From positions 433,409 to 497,408 of the forward strand of contig NZ_AHCD03000027.1 of assembly GCF_000238295.3 (NCBI RefSeq): DNA of 64,000 nt, in the 5' to 3' direction. A program made the translations under genes and the position numbers. This DNA comes from Pseudoalteromonas rubra. GTDB lineage: Bacteria; Pseudomonadota; Gammaproteobacteria; Enterobacterales; Alteromonadaceae. Shown here piece by piece: positions 8,797-16,159 of this stretch (the first letter of the stretch is position 1; every line of letters starts with the position of its first letter). The notes under the pieces are model-generated. The model had not been told where the DNA came from. It did no database searches and saw only the letters and a list, made by a program, of their open reading frames with translations.

Positions 8797-9909
8797 ATGA
8801 GCTTAAACAGCGCACAAGAAATCATCGACGACATCAAAGCCGGTAAGATGGTCATTCTGATGGATGATGAAGACCGGGAAAATGAAGGCGATCTGATCAT
8901 TGCGGCAGAGCATATCACGCCAGAAGCAATTAACTTTATGGCGACTTATGGCCGTGGCCTGATCTGTCTGACAATGACGCAGGAACGTTGCCAGCAGCTT
9001 GACTTACCGCTGATGGTTAAAAATAACGGCGCTCAGTTTTCAACCAACTTCACTATGTCGATAGAAGCTGCAAAAGGGGTGACAACCGGTATTTCAGCGG
9101 CTGATCGTGCCCGTACCGTGCAGGCGGCAGTAGCCAAAGGTGCGGTGCCTGAAGACATTGTGCAGCCAGGTCATATCTTTCCAATTATGGCACAGCCTGG
9201 TGGCGTTTTGACTCGCGCCGGTCATACTGAAGCAGGTTGCGATTTAGCACGCTTGGCCGGTCTTGAAGCGTCTTCTGTGATTGTTGAGATCCTCAACCCG
9301 GATGGCACCATGGCGAGACGCCCTGAGCTGGAAGTATTTGCGAAAGAGCATGACATTAAAATTGGCACCATTGCCGATTTAATCGAATATCGTAACCTTA
9401 ACGAGACGACAATTGAAAAGGTCGCGCAGTGTAAATTACCGACTGAATACGGTGAGTTTGACCTGGTCACATACAAAGACACCATAGATAACCAGTTGCA
9501 CTATGCATTGCTTAAGGGCGAAGTCAGTGCGGATGAGGCAACATTAGTTCGGGTTCATTTGCAAAGTACATTCAATGATACGCTGCTTTCTGACCGCAGT
9601 GCCGATCGTAGCTGGACCTTGCATGGGGCAATGAAATACATCGCCAACAATGAAGGCGTGTTGGTTATCCTGGGCAAACAAGAGAAAACCGAAGATCTGG
9701 AACAGCTGGTTAAGGCGTTTGCAGCAGAAGACGCCGGAGAGAAGCCGAACTATCGCAAATTCCAGGGCACGTCGAGAACCGTCGGTGTTGGCTCTCAAAT
9801 TCTTGCTGATCTGGGGATCAGCAAAATGCGCCTGATGAGCTTACCGAAAAAATATCACGCCTTGTCAGGTTTCCACTTAGAAGTCGTCGATTACGTCGAA
9901 CCTCAATAA
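8797..9909 (+). CDS. ribB: 3,4-dihydroxy-2-butanone-4-phosphate synthase fused to a degenerate GTP cyclohydrolase II domain
   Basis: This 370-residue protein has an N-terminal RibB domain (about 1-205) with the metal and substrate signature DDEDRENEGD (residues 23-32), converting ribulose 5-phosphate to the four-carbon unit of the lumazine ring. The C-terminal part has the size and position of RibA (GTP cyclohydrolase II) but contains no cysteine at all where the three zinc ligands should lie; the equivalent stretch reads LSDRSADRSW. The RibA half is therefore probably not a cyclohydrolase. This matches the RibBX variant described in Shewanella and other Proteobacteria, in which a separate ribA supplies the activity. 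It lies between ribE and ribH in the operon. Confidence 0.9.
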   Translation: MSLNSAQEIIDDIKAGKMVILMDDEDRENEGDLIIAAEHITPEAINFMATYGRGLICLTMTQERCQQLDLPLMVKNNGAQFSTNFTMSIEAAKGVTTGISAADRARTVQAAVAKGAVPEDIVQPGHIFPIMAQPGGVLTRAGHTEAGCDLARLAGLEASSVIVEILNPDGTMARRPELEVFAKEHDIKIGTIADLIEYRNLNETTIEKVAQCKLPTEYGEFDLVTYKDTIDNQLHYALLKGEVSADEATLVRVHLQSTFNDTLLSDRSADRSWTLHGAMKYIANNEGVLVILGKQEKTEDLEQLVKAFAAEDAGEKPNYRKFQGTSRTVGVGSQILADLGISKMRLMSLPKKYHALSGFHLEVVDYVEPQ

Positions 9910-9924
9910 TTTACGAATAACAGC

Positions 9925-9970
9925 ACGAGCGCCTGTTGGGGATTTCCCTGTAGGCGTTTCGTCTTTTTCT
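9925..9970 (+). terminator. hairpin between ribB(X) and ribH, possible terminator
   Basis: An interrupted stem (ACGA 9925-9928 with TCGT 9959-9962; CGCCT 9930-9934 with AGGCG 9952-9956; an inner GGG/CCC) precedes a T-rich tail at 9963-9970. It may end or attenuate the transcript before ribH. Confidence 0.45.
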
Positions 9971-10025
9971 ATGCTATTATGCGCCTCAATTTGGCAATTG
10001 CTTATACTAGATTAGGAATCATCTA

Positions 10026-10490
10026 ATGAAAATCATCGAAGGTAATAAATACGCACCAGGCAAGAAATTTGCCATTGTCATCTCTCGTTTTAACGACTTT
10101 ATCGGCAGCAGCCTGTTAGAAGGCGCGGTTGATGAGTTAAAGCGCACAGGTGGCGTAAAGGATGAAGACATCACAGTTGTGTATGTACCGGGTGCGGTAG
10201 AATTACCTTTGGCGGCAAAACGTGTTGCAATGAAGAAAGAACACGATGCCATCATTGCATTAGGTGTCATCATCCGTGGTGGTACGCCTCATTTCGACCT
10301 GGTTGCAAATGAGTCTAACAAAGGCCTGGCAAGCGTGTCTCTGGACTACGATATTCCGGTTGCCTTTGGTGTATTAACCACCGAAAGTATTGAGCAGGCC
10401 ATCGAACGTGCGGGAACCAAAATGGGCAATAAGGGTGGCGAAGCCGCGCTTGGTGCACTAGAAATGGTGAACGTGCTAGAGCAAATTTAA
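10026..10490 (+). CDS. ribH: 6,7-dimethyl-8-ribityllumazine synthase
   Basis: This 154-residue enzyme is the penultimate enzyme of riboflavin synthesis; its family typically forms icosahedral shells. The N-terminal SRFNDFI substrate loop, the VPGAVELPLAAK stretch and IRGGTPHFD are all present. The gene is separated from ribB(X) by 116 bp holding a hairpin, so it may have its own promoter. Eleven bases separate it from nusB, a pairing conserved across Gammaproteobacteria. Confidence 0.95.
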   Translation: MKIIEGNKYAPGKKFAIVISRFNDFIGSSLLEGAVDELKRTGGVKDEDITVVYVPGAVELPLAAKRVAMKKEHDAIIALGVIIRGGTPHFDLVANESNKGLASVSLDYDIPVAFGVLTTESIEQAIERAGTKMGNKGGEAALGALEMVNVLEQI

Positions 10491-10501
10491 GAGGAATCTC
10501 A

Positions 10502-10912
10502 GTGAAACCAGCAGCTAGACGTAAGGCGCGTGTCCTTGCCCTTCAGGCAGTATATTCTTGGCAGCTAAGTGGCAACCCCATTGCTGATATCGAGCAGCAA
10601 ATGCTGATCGAAAACGACGTTTCAAAGGTTGATGTAGAGTACTTCAAGGATCTGGCTCGTGGTGTTGCAGTGAACTGCAAGCAGCTAGATGAATTGATGA
10701 CGCCGCATTTATCTCGTCCATTTGATGATCTGGATATGGTTGAAAAAGCCGTATTACGCGTCAGCATTTACGAGTTAAAATTCCGCGAAGACGTCCCTTA
10801 TAAAGTCGCCATTAACGAAGGGATTGAGCTGGCGAAAATGTTTGGTGCCGAAGACAGTCACAAATTTGTCAACGGCGTACTGGACAAAGCGGTTAAGATA
10901 ATCCGCAAGTAA
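10502..10912 (+). CDS. nusB: transcription antitermination factor NusB
   Basis: This 136-residue all-helical protein binds boxA RNA with NusE (S10) in rRNA antitermination. It begins KPAARRKARVLALQAVYSWQLSG and shows the conserved PYKVAINEGIELAKMFG near the C-terminus. The start is GTG with GAGGA at 10491-10495, 6 bases upstream. It follows ribH and is closed by a terminator hairpin placed just before thiL. Confidence 0.95.
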   Translation: MKPAARRKARVLALQAVYSWQLSGNPIADIEQQMLIENDVSKVDVEYFKDLARGVAVNCKQLDELMTPHLSRPFDDLDMVEKAVLRVSIYELKFREDVPYKVAINEGIELAKMFGAEDSHKFVNGVLDKAVKIIRK

Positions 10913-10928
10913 TCGAGACCGTGAGGAG

Positions 10929-10951
10929 AGCCGGCGTAGGCCGGCTTTTTT
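10929..10951 (+). terminator. intrinsic terminator between nusB and thiL
   Basis: A 7-bp GC-rich stem (10929-10935 with 10940-10946), a GTAG loop and six T residues (10946-10951) form a compact intrinsic terminator. Its T tract ends 5 bases before the thiL start codon. Confidence 0.85.
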
Positions 10952-10956
10952 ATTGT

Positions 10957-11916
10957 ATGAAGGAATTTGAATTAATCAATCATTACTTCAAGGGGCGTGG
11001 TATTGCGCGCCGTGATGTAAAGGTTGGCATTGGTGATGATTGTGCCATAGTGACGGTTCCTGAAAAGCACCAACTTGCCATTACGACAGACACCCTGGTT
11101 GCCGGTGTCCACTTTTTCGAAGACATTCCACCCAGAGCGCTTGGCCATCGTGCATTGGCTGTTAACCTCAGTGATTTAGCTGCCATGGGCGCAGAGCCAA
11201 CCTGGATCTCCATTGGACTGACCTTACCCGAGGTTGATATGGATTGGCTGGAAGCGTTTACCGAAGGGATGCATGAAATTGCTGAATACTATAATGTTCA
11301 GCTGATTGGCGGTGATACGACACAGGGCCCGCTGACCATCACCATTTGTGCCAAAGGGATTATTCCCAATGACAAAGCACTGACACGCTCTGGTGCTAAA
11401 GTGGGTGACTGGATCTACGTGACTGGAGAATTGGGCGATGCTGCGTTGGCTATAGAAGCACGTAAACGTCAGCTTGTGCTTGAAGATAAGCAAGTAAAGC
11501 GGCTTGAAGAAAAGTTGCATTTCCCGACTCCCAGAGTTGCGGCAGGGCAGGTCTTACGTGGTATGGCAACAGCCTGTATCGATATTTCAGATGGCTTACT
11601 GGCTGACTTACAGCACATCCTGAATAAATCCGCCGTCGGGGCCGTCATTAATATCGAAGATGTACCCCTGTCACCGATTATGCAACAATTACAACCCGAA
11701 TCTTTGCGGCGTGAGTTAAGTCTGGCTTATGGTGATGACTACGAGTTGTTATTTACCGTCAACGACAGCAATAAAGGGGCTGTCGAAGCACGACTGCGCC
11801 AGTATGGCGTTGAGCCTGTTTGCATCGGTCAGGTCACGGCTTCGGCGGGCAAGCTTGAGTTGTTCAATGCGGGCGAAAAGTGCCCTTTGCCACGCAGTGG
11901 TTATCAACATTTTTAA
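10957..11916 (+). CDS. thiL: thiamine-monophosphate kinase
   Basis: This 319-residue AIR-synthase/PurM-type kinase phosphorylates thiamine monophosphate to the active diphosphate. GIGDDCAIV is at residues 24-32, followed by the conserved STDTLVAG-like TTDTLVAGVHF, NLSDLAAMG, GGDTTQGP and SGAKVGDWIYVTGELG. ATG 10957 is chosen because MKEFELI aligns with other ThiL N-termini; an upstream in-frame GTG would translate through the terminator stem. No Shine-Dalgarno is visible, since the bases before the start are the terminator T tract. Confidence 0.93.
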   Translation: MKEFELINHYFKGRGIARRDVKVGIGDDCAIVTVPEKHQLAITTDTLVAGVHFFEDIPPRALGHRALAVNLSDLAAMGAEPTWISIGLTLPEVDMDWLEAFTEGMHEIAEYYNVQLIGGDTTQGPLTITICAKGIIPNDKALTRSGAKVGDWIYVTGELGDAALAIEARKRQLVLEDKQVKRLEEKLHFPTPRVAAGQVLRGMATACIDISDGLLADLQHILNKSAVGAVINIEDVPLSPIMQQLQPESLRRELSLAYGDDYELLFTVNDSNKGAVEARLRQYGVEPVCIGQVTASAGKLELFNAGEKCPLPRSGYQHF

Positions 11917-11928
11917 TGAGGAGCAGGT

Positions 11929-12414
11929 TTGAATAAGCCGTTATCATTCAACCTCAAACGCCCGCACCACTTTTTAGCTTTGGGGTTCGGTTTAGGACTG
12001 GCACCCAAAGCGCCGGGGACTTTTGGTACCCTGGCAGCATTGCCATTTATTTTGCTGACAATGGGACAGCCCTTGTGGCTACAAGTCGCCCTGGCGGTTG
12101 TCATCAGCCTGGCTGGCTTTTGGATTTGTGGTAAAACTGCTCGGGATGTCGGGGTACATGACCATCCAGCCATTGTATGGGATGAAGTTGCCGGGTTTTA
12201 TATCACTATGGTGGGGGCAGCAATCAGCTGGCAGTCTTTGTTGGTTGGCTTCTTGTTGTTTCGCTTTTTTGATATCGCAAAGCCAGGTCCTATCAGATTA
12301 TTGGACAGAAAACTCCATGGTGGCTTTGGTATCATGGCGGATGACCTGCTTGCCGGGATATTTTCATTGATTTGTCTGCAAGCTTTGTTTAAAACAGGGG
12401 TCCTGGGCGGCTAA
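11929..12414 (+). CDS. pgpA: phosphatidylglycerophosphatase A
   Basis: This 161-residue inner-membrane phosphatase converts phosphatidylglycerol phosphate to phosphatidylglycerol. The signature KAPGTFGTLAALP lies near residues 25-37, VWDEVAGFYI near 83, and several hydrophobic segments follow. The start codon is TTG, supported by GAGGAG at 11918-11923, 12 bases after the thiL stop. The thiL-pgpA pairing is standard in Gammaproteobacteria. Confidence 0.93.
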   Translation: MNKPLSFNLKRPHHFLALGFGLGLAPKAPGTFGTLAALPFILLTMGQPLWLQVALAVVISLAGFWICGKTARDVGVHDHPAIVWDEVAGFYITMVGAAISWQSLLVGFLLFRFFDIAKPGPIRLLDRKLHGGFGIMADDLLAGIFSLICLQALFKTGVLGG

Positions 12415-12442
12415 TTTTTTTACGGGTACGAAGAGGGAGCCT

Positions 12443-15400
12443 ATGCGATTTATACTTCTACTGTTGCTGTGCATATTCACCACCGGTGTGAATGCGGCAA
12501 TTAATGATTATGTTGTTAAACAGTGGAGTATGCAAAACGGGCTGCCGTCGCAAAGTATAAAAAGTGTTGTACAGGATCAGCAGGGTTATATCTGGCTGGG
12601 GACACAGTTCGGCTTAAGTCGCTTTGATGGCTTACAGTTTAGTAATTATACGACCCAAAACAGCACGTTTCTCGACAGCAATGCGGTCAATAAGATTTTC
12701 GTAGACCGATTTGGCATGTTGTGGATTGGCACCCGCCGGGGTGTGACCCGTTTAAATCCACAGACGCTGGTCGCAGAGCGTTTTGAAGTCCAGGGTGAAG
12801 TCAGAGATATTCTCGAAGATCATAATGGCAATATCTGGGTCGCGGCAAATGGCTTATATTACGTCTCGGCCAAGCGGCTTACTTTGGCTGAAAATAACCT
12901 TGATAACAAAAAACTCTCCCTAACGCATATCAGCCAAATCGTTGGCTCCGTAACCAAAATGACGTCTTCACCGCAAGGGATTTGGCTGATTAATGAGCGC
13001 CATTTACTGCGGATCAGCGAATCGCAATCCATGGGTTCCAATGATATGCGACTGGAGCTGTCGAGCAAAGTTTCTTTACCCCGACAGTTAGCGCAGACCA
13101 ATATCCATGACCTTGCCTGGATAGACGGTAAGCTTTTCCTGGCTTCCCAGTTGGGGGCTTATTTTCTTGATTTCGATGAGGTGTTACGGCGCTACGATGA
13201 GATTGGCAATAACGCGACCTATAAGTTTTTAAGCGATCAGCAAGGCGGTATGTGGGTTTCTACATACGGACGGCTGCTATACAAAGAAAGTGGTGGTCAG
13301 TGGCAATATGTTGAACTGGCACAGCTGGATCAAGGGATCTGGTTTACTGATATCTTCATCGACAACGACTCAAATGTGTGGATGGCCAGTATCAATGAAG
13401 GCTTGTGGCTGGCGCATGCTGGCAGAGTGGAGCGTTTCGCCGTGGGAACGCAGCGAGAGCAGGCTGTTTCTGCTATTACGCAAGACTTACAGGGGAACGT
13501 TTGGGTTGCGACCCGTGAAGGGGTTGGTCGGTTGGATGGAAACGATAATTTTGAGCCTGTGATCAGTTCAGAGCAGCTCAAAGGGGTCGAGATCCATGAT
13601 ATGGAGTTTATTGGCGAACGTTTGTTTCTGGGCACCGGCCGAGGTGTGGTCATTTATGAAGACGATAAATTACTTGCCATCCCCAATCGAGAGTTTCGTC
13701 AGACTCAGGTCTTTACGCTGACCCCCTCCAATCAAGGTGGATTATGGCTGGGGACCGGGCGTGGTCTGTATCGGCTCGATTACAGCGGACTGACACCCTT
13801 CACTTACAATGCCTTTCTTGGTAGCCAGTTTATTACCTATGTCGTCGACTTCCCTCGCTTTGGTTTTATTGGCACCGACAAAGGGGCTTATAAATATAAT
13901 GAACGTGGCATCGAGAAGATAGGCGGGCAGACGTCCCTTGAGTCTGCTTATGTCACCAGTATTTTACACGTAGAAGGCAGTGCCACGTTAGTGGGGACCT
14001 TTTATGATGGCCTTTATTATCGAAGCCAAGATGGAGACTGGCATCAGCTGGATGCGTCACACGGGCTACCTTATGGCCCGATTTTGTCATTGCATTTCGA
14101 TAAAACCCAGGAGCTCGTTTGGGTGAGTACCATGAAAGGGGTATATCGGATGCCGGTGGCGCAGTTTAGTGAACCTGTGCAGAATCTGCAGGTTGAGCAG
14201 GTGATCAACCCCTTTGACAGGCAACTGGATGGGGTGCCGAGCCAGTGTTGTACCGGGCTGGGGCATGATGCTGTGGTTGAACAGGATGATTATCTTCTCT
14301 ACCCCAGCCTGCAAGGCATAGTGCGGATCCCGAAAAAGGTGCAATTGTTCAGTGCTGCTGAACTGGCACCCAAATTTGAGAGTATTTCCACGGCATACCG
14401 AAACCTGACACCAGACAGACTTGAGGGCCCGGTTGAGCTCGATACCAGCGAGCGTGATTTGACGATTCGCTACACGGCTATCGATTTTTATGCACCGCAA
14501 AGTATAGAATTTCGCTATAAACTGGAAGGGCATGATGCCCAGTGGCGCGATGCACAGTCACGCCGGGAAGCCATATATACAAACTTGCCGCCGGGTGATT
14601 TTGCCTTCTTATTACAGGTGAAGCGACGTGGTCAGGACTGGCAACAGGCACATAATCTGTCGCTGAATCTGCAATTGCCTCAGCGGTTTGATGAAACGGT
14701 GTTTTTCCGTTTGATTATCACCTGTGGTTTCATGTTTTTGTTCTATCTGGTGTTTTGGGTGTTCCGTACTCAGGAGCGACGTAAACAGGCTGCTCTGGAA
14801 GCGCTGGTTGCTGAGCGCACAACCGAGCTGAGAAAAGCGAACGACAAATTGAATCAGGTGAATACGCAATTAAAACTGGTCAGCCACTCAGATGAATTGA
14901 CCGGGCTTCGCAGTCGCCGCTTCTTATTTGACCAGCTTCCTAAGGATATTGAACACTATCAGCGTAACGCACAGTCATTGCGTCAGCAGGATAAGAGTCT
15001 GGTGCTGATGATCCTGAATATAGATAGTTTCAGTAAAATCAATGATGCTTATGGCCCAATTGGTGGAGATAGCTGTTTACAGCAGCTTGCAACCTTGCTC
15101 AATACTCGTACTCAGGGTTCAGATTATGTAGCACGTTGGAGTGGCGATGAGTTTTTACTGCTCTTACGGGACTTTAAATGCTCTGAAGTTGAGCGGTATG
15201 TTAGCGATTTATGTAAAGCTATTGCCCAATTTGACTTTAAGCTACCCAATGGTAAGTCACTAAACCTGAGTGTCTCTGTGGGTTGGTCTTTCTATCCACT
15301 GCCCTTGCTGGGAGGACAGGTGATCGGCTGGGAGGCCTCGGTTAACCTGGCTGACATCGCATTACATGAAGTAAAACAGCGTGGTGGAGATGGCGCCGCG

Positions 15401-15520
15401 ACGATTACTTTTGATGAACAACTGGATGCCTTTGAGTTCGAGCAAAGCCAGAATGTAGAATCTCAGTTACAGGTGCTGCAGTCGAATGGCCTGGCAGAAG
15501 TGAAAGTGTGGATGCGTTAG
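12443..15520 (+). CDS. periplasmic two-component-type propeller sensor with C-terminal GGDEF domain
   Basis: This 1025-residue membrane signalling protein has a signal peptide (residues 1-18), many propeller repeats ending in WxGTxxGL-like blades (such as YIWLGTQFGLSRFDG, MLWIGTRRGVTRL, GLWLGTGRGLYRLD), a Y_Y_Y domain at about 650-735, one transmembrane helix at about 752-775, a short coiled coil and a GGDEF domain at about 815-1000. The active-site motif is SGDEF (near residue 900) rather than GGDEF, a form often still active. The inhibitory RxxD site is absent (QGSD in its place). It probably makes cyclic-di-GMP in response to a periplasmic ligand that cannot be named from sequence. It starts 28 bp after pgpA with GAGGGAG as ribosome site. 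Confidence 0.88.
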   Translation: MRFILLLLLCIFTTGVNAAINDYVVKQWSMQNGLPSQSIKSVVQDQQGYIWLGTQFGLSRFDGLQFSNYTTQNSTFLDSNAVNKIFVDRFGMLWIGTRRGVTRLNPQTLVAERFEVQGEVRDILEDHNGNIWVAANGLYYVSAKRLTLAENNLDNKKLSLTHISQIVGSVTKMTSSPQGIWLINERHLLRISESQSMGSNDMRLELSSKVSLPRQLAQTNIHDLAWIDGKLFLASQLGAYFLDFDEVLRRYDEIGNNATYKFLSDQQGGMWVSTYGRLLYKESGGQWQYVELAQLDQGIWFTDIFIDNDSNVWMASINEGLWLAHAGRVERFAVGTQREQAVSAITQDLQGNVWVATREGVGRLDGNDNFEPVISSEQLKGVEIHDMEFIGERLFLGTGRGVVIYEDDKLLAIPNREFRQTQVFTLTPSNQGGLWLGTGRGLYRLDYSGLTPFTYNAFLGSQFITYVVDFPRFGFIGTDKGAYKYNERGIEKIGGQTSLESAYVTSILHVEGSATLVGTFYDGLYYRSQDGDWHQLDASHGLPYGPILSLHFDKTQELVWVSTMKGVYRMPVAQFSEPVQNLQVEQVINPFDRQLDGVPSQCCTGLGHDAVVEQDDYLLYPSLQGIVRIPKKVQLFSAAELAPKFESISTAYRNLTPDRLEGPVELDTSERDLTIRYTAIDFYAPQSIEFRYKLEGHDAQWRDAQSRREAIYTNLPPGDFAFLLQVKRRGQDWQQAHNLSLNLQLPQRFDETVFFRLIITCGFMFLFYLVFWVFRTQERRKQAALEALVAERTTELRKANDKLNQVNTQLKLVSHSDELTGLRSRRFLFDQLPKDIEHYQRNAQSLRQQDKSLVLMILNIDSFSKINDAYGPIGGDSCLQQLATLLNTRTQGSDYVARWSGDEFLLLLRDFKCSEVERYVSDLCKAIAQFDFKLPNGKSLNLSVSVGWSFYPLPLLGGQVIGWEASVNLADIALHEVKQRGGDGAATITFDEQLDAFEFEQSQNVESQLQVLQSNGLAEVKVWMR

Positions 15521-15633
15521 CCCGGCATGTTATTTTACCACTGTGCCTAATAGTGGAAAGTGTCGTGACTAATATTGAGTAATTATCAACAGGCATTATA
15601 AATTTAATCACTTTTAATTTGAAATGAGATAAA

Positions 15634-15639
15634 TATAAT
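15634..15639 (+). promoter_or_regulatory. possible -10 element of the H-NS-like gene
   Basis: A perfect TATAAT lies 70 bases before the start codon in a very AT-rich 188-bp intergenic region. No clear -35 is seen at standard spacing. AT-rich DNA here is compatible with autoregulation by an H-NS protein. Confidence 0.4.
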
Positions 15640-15708
15640 ATACTCTCTATATATCGAGCTTAATTAACTTAGAAAATTGTAAATTCAACAATCTACGAGA
15701 GTAATCCA

Positions 15709-16014
15709 ATGCGTGAAATAAGATCTTTTATAAAGACTGCAAGTTACAGTGATTTGAATAAAGCGCTGGAGCTGATCCAAGCTGCTATTGATGAGCAGGC
15801 AAAACAGGAAGAAGCCAAAAAAGAAGTTTTGGCACTGATTAAAGAAAAAGGATTGTCTTTAGAAGATTTTGCTTCGGAAAGTGCGACTGATAAGCGTAGT
15901 AAGGTACGCCCAAAATACCGTATTGAAAAAGACGGTGAGGTATTTGAATGGACTGGTCGCGGTAAAACACCAAAGGCGTTTGTTGGTGTTAATTTAGAAG
16001 AGCACAAAATCTAA
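15709..16014 (+). CDS. short H-NS family DNA-binding protein
   Basis: This 101-residue nucleoid-associated protein has a C-terminal H-NS DNA-binding domain that reads YRIEKDGEVFEWTGRGKTPKAF, with the TGRGKTP loop that inserts into the AT minor groove (about residues 85-91). The N-terminal part is a helical, charged oligomerisation segment. At 101 residues it is clearly shorter than the roughly 135-residue enterobacterial H-NS, mainly in the central dimerisation and linker region. It may be a truncated paralogue that tunes a full H-NS, or the compact form used in this lineage. It is monocistronic and preceded by an AT-rich region. Confidence 0.85.
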   Translation: MREIRSFIKTASYSDLNKALELIQAAIDEQAKQEEAKKEVLALIKEKGLSLEDFASESATDKRSKVRPKYRIEKDGEVFEWTGRGKTPKAFVGVNLEEHKI

Positions 16015-16159
16015 TTGTGCGCTCCTAAGGCCAGTCACAGTATTTCATAAGTGACTGGCTTGCCCTGTTTAAGTGGACAACCATTCGGTTCACTTTCTAA
16101 ATCCTGTCTTATTCTATCTATACCTTTATCCTAACTCGTTAATATTTTCAGGTGTCCCT

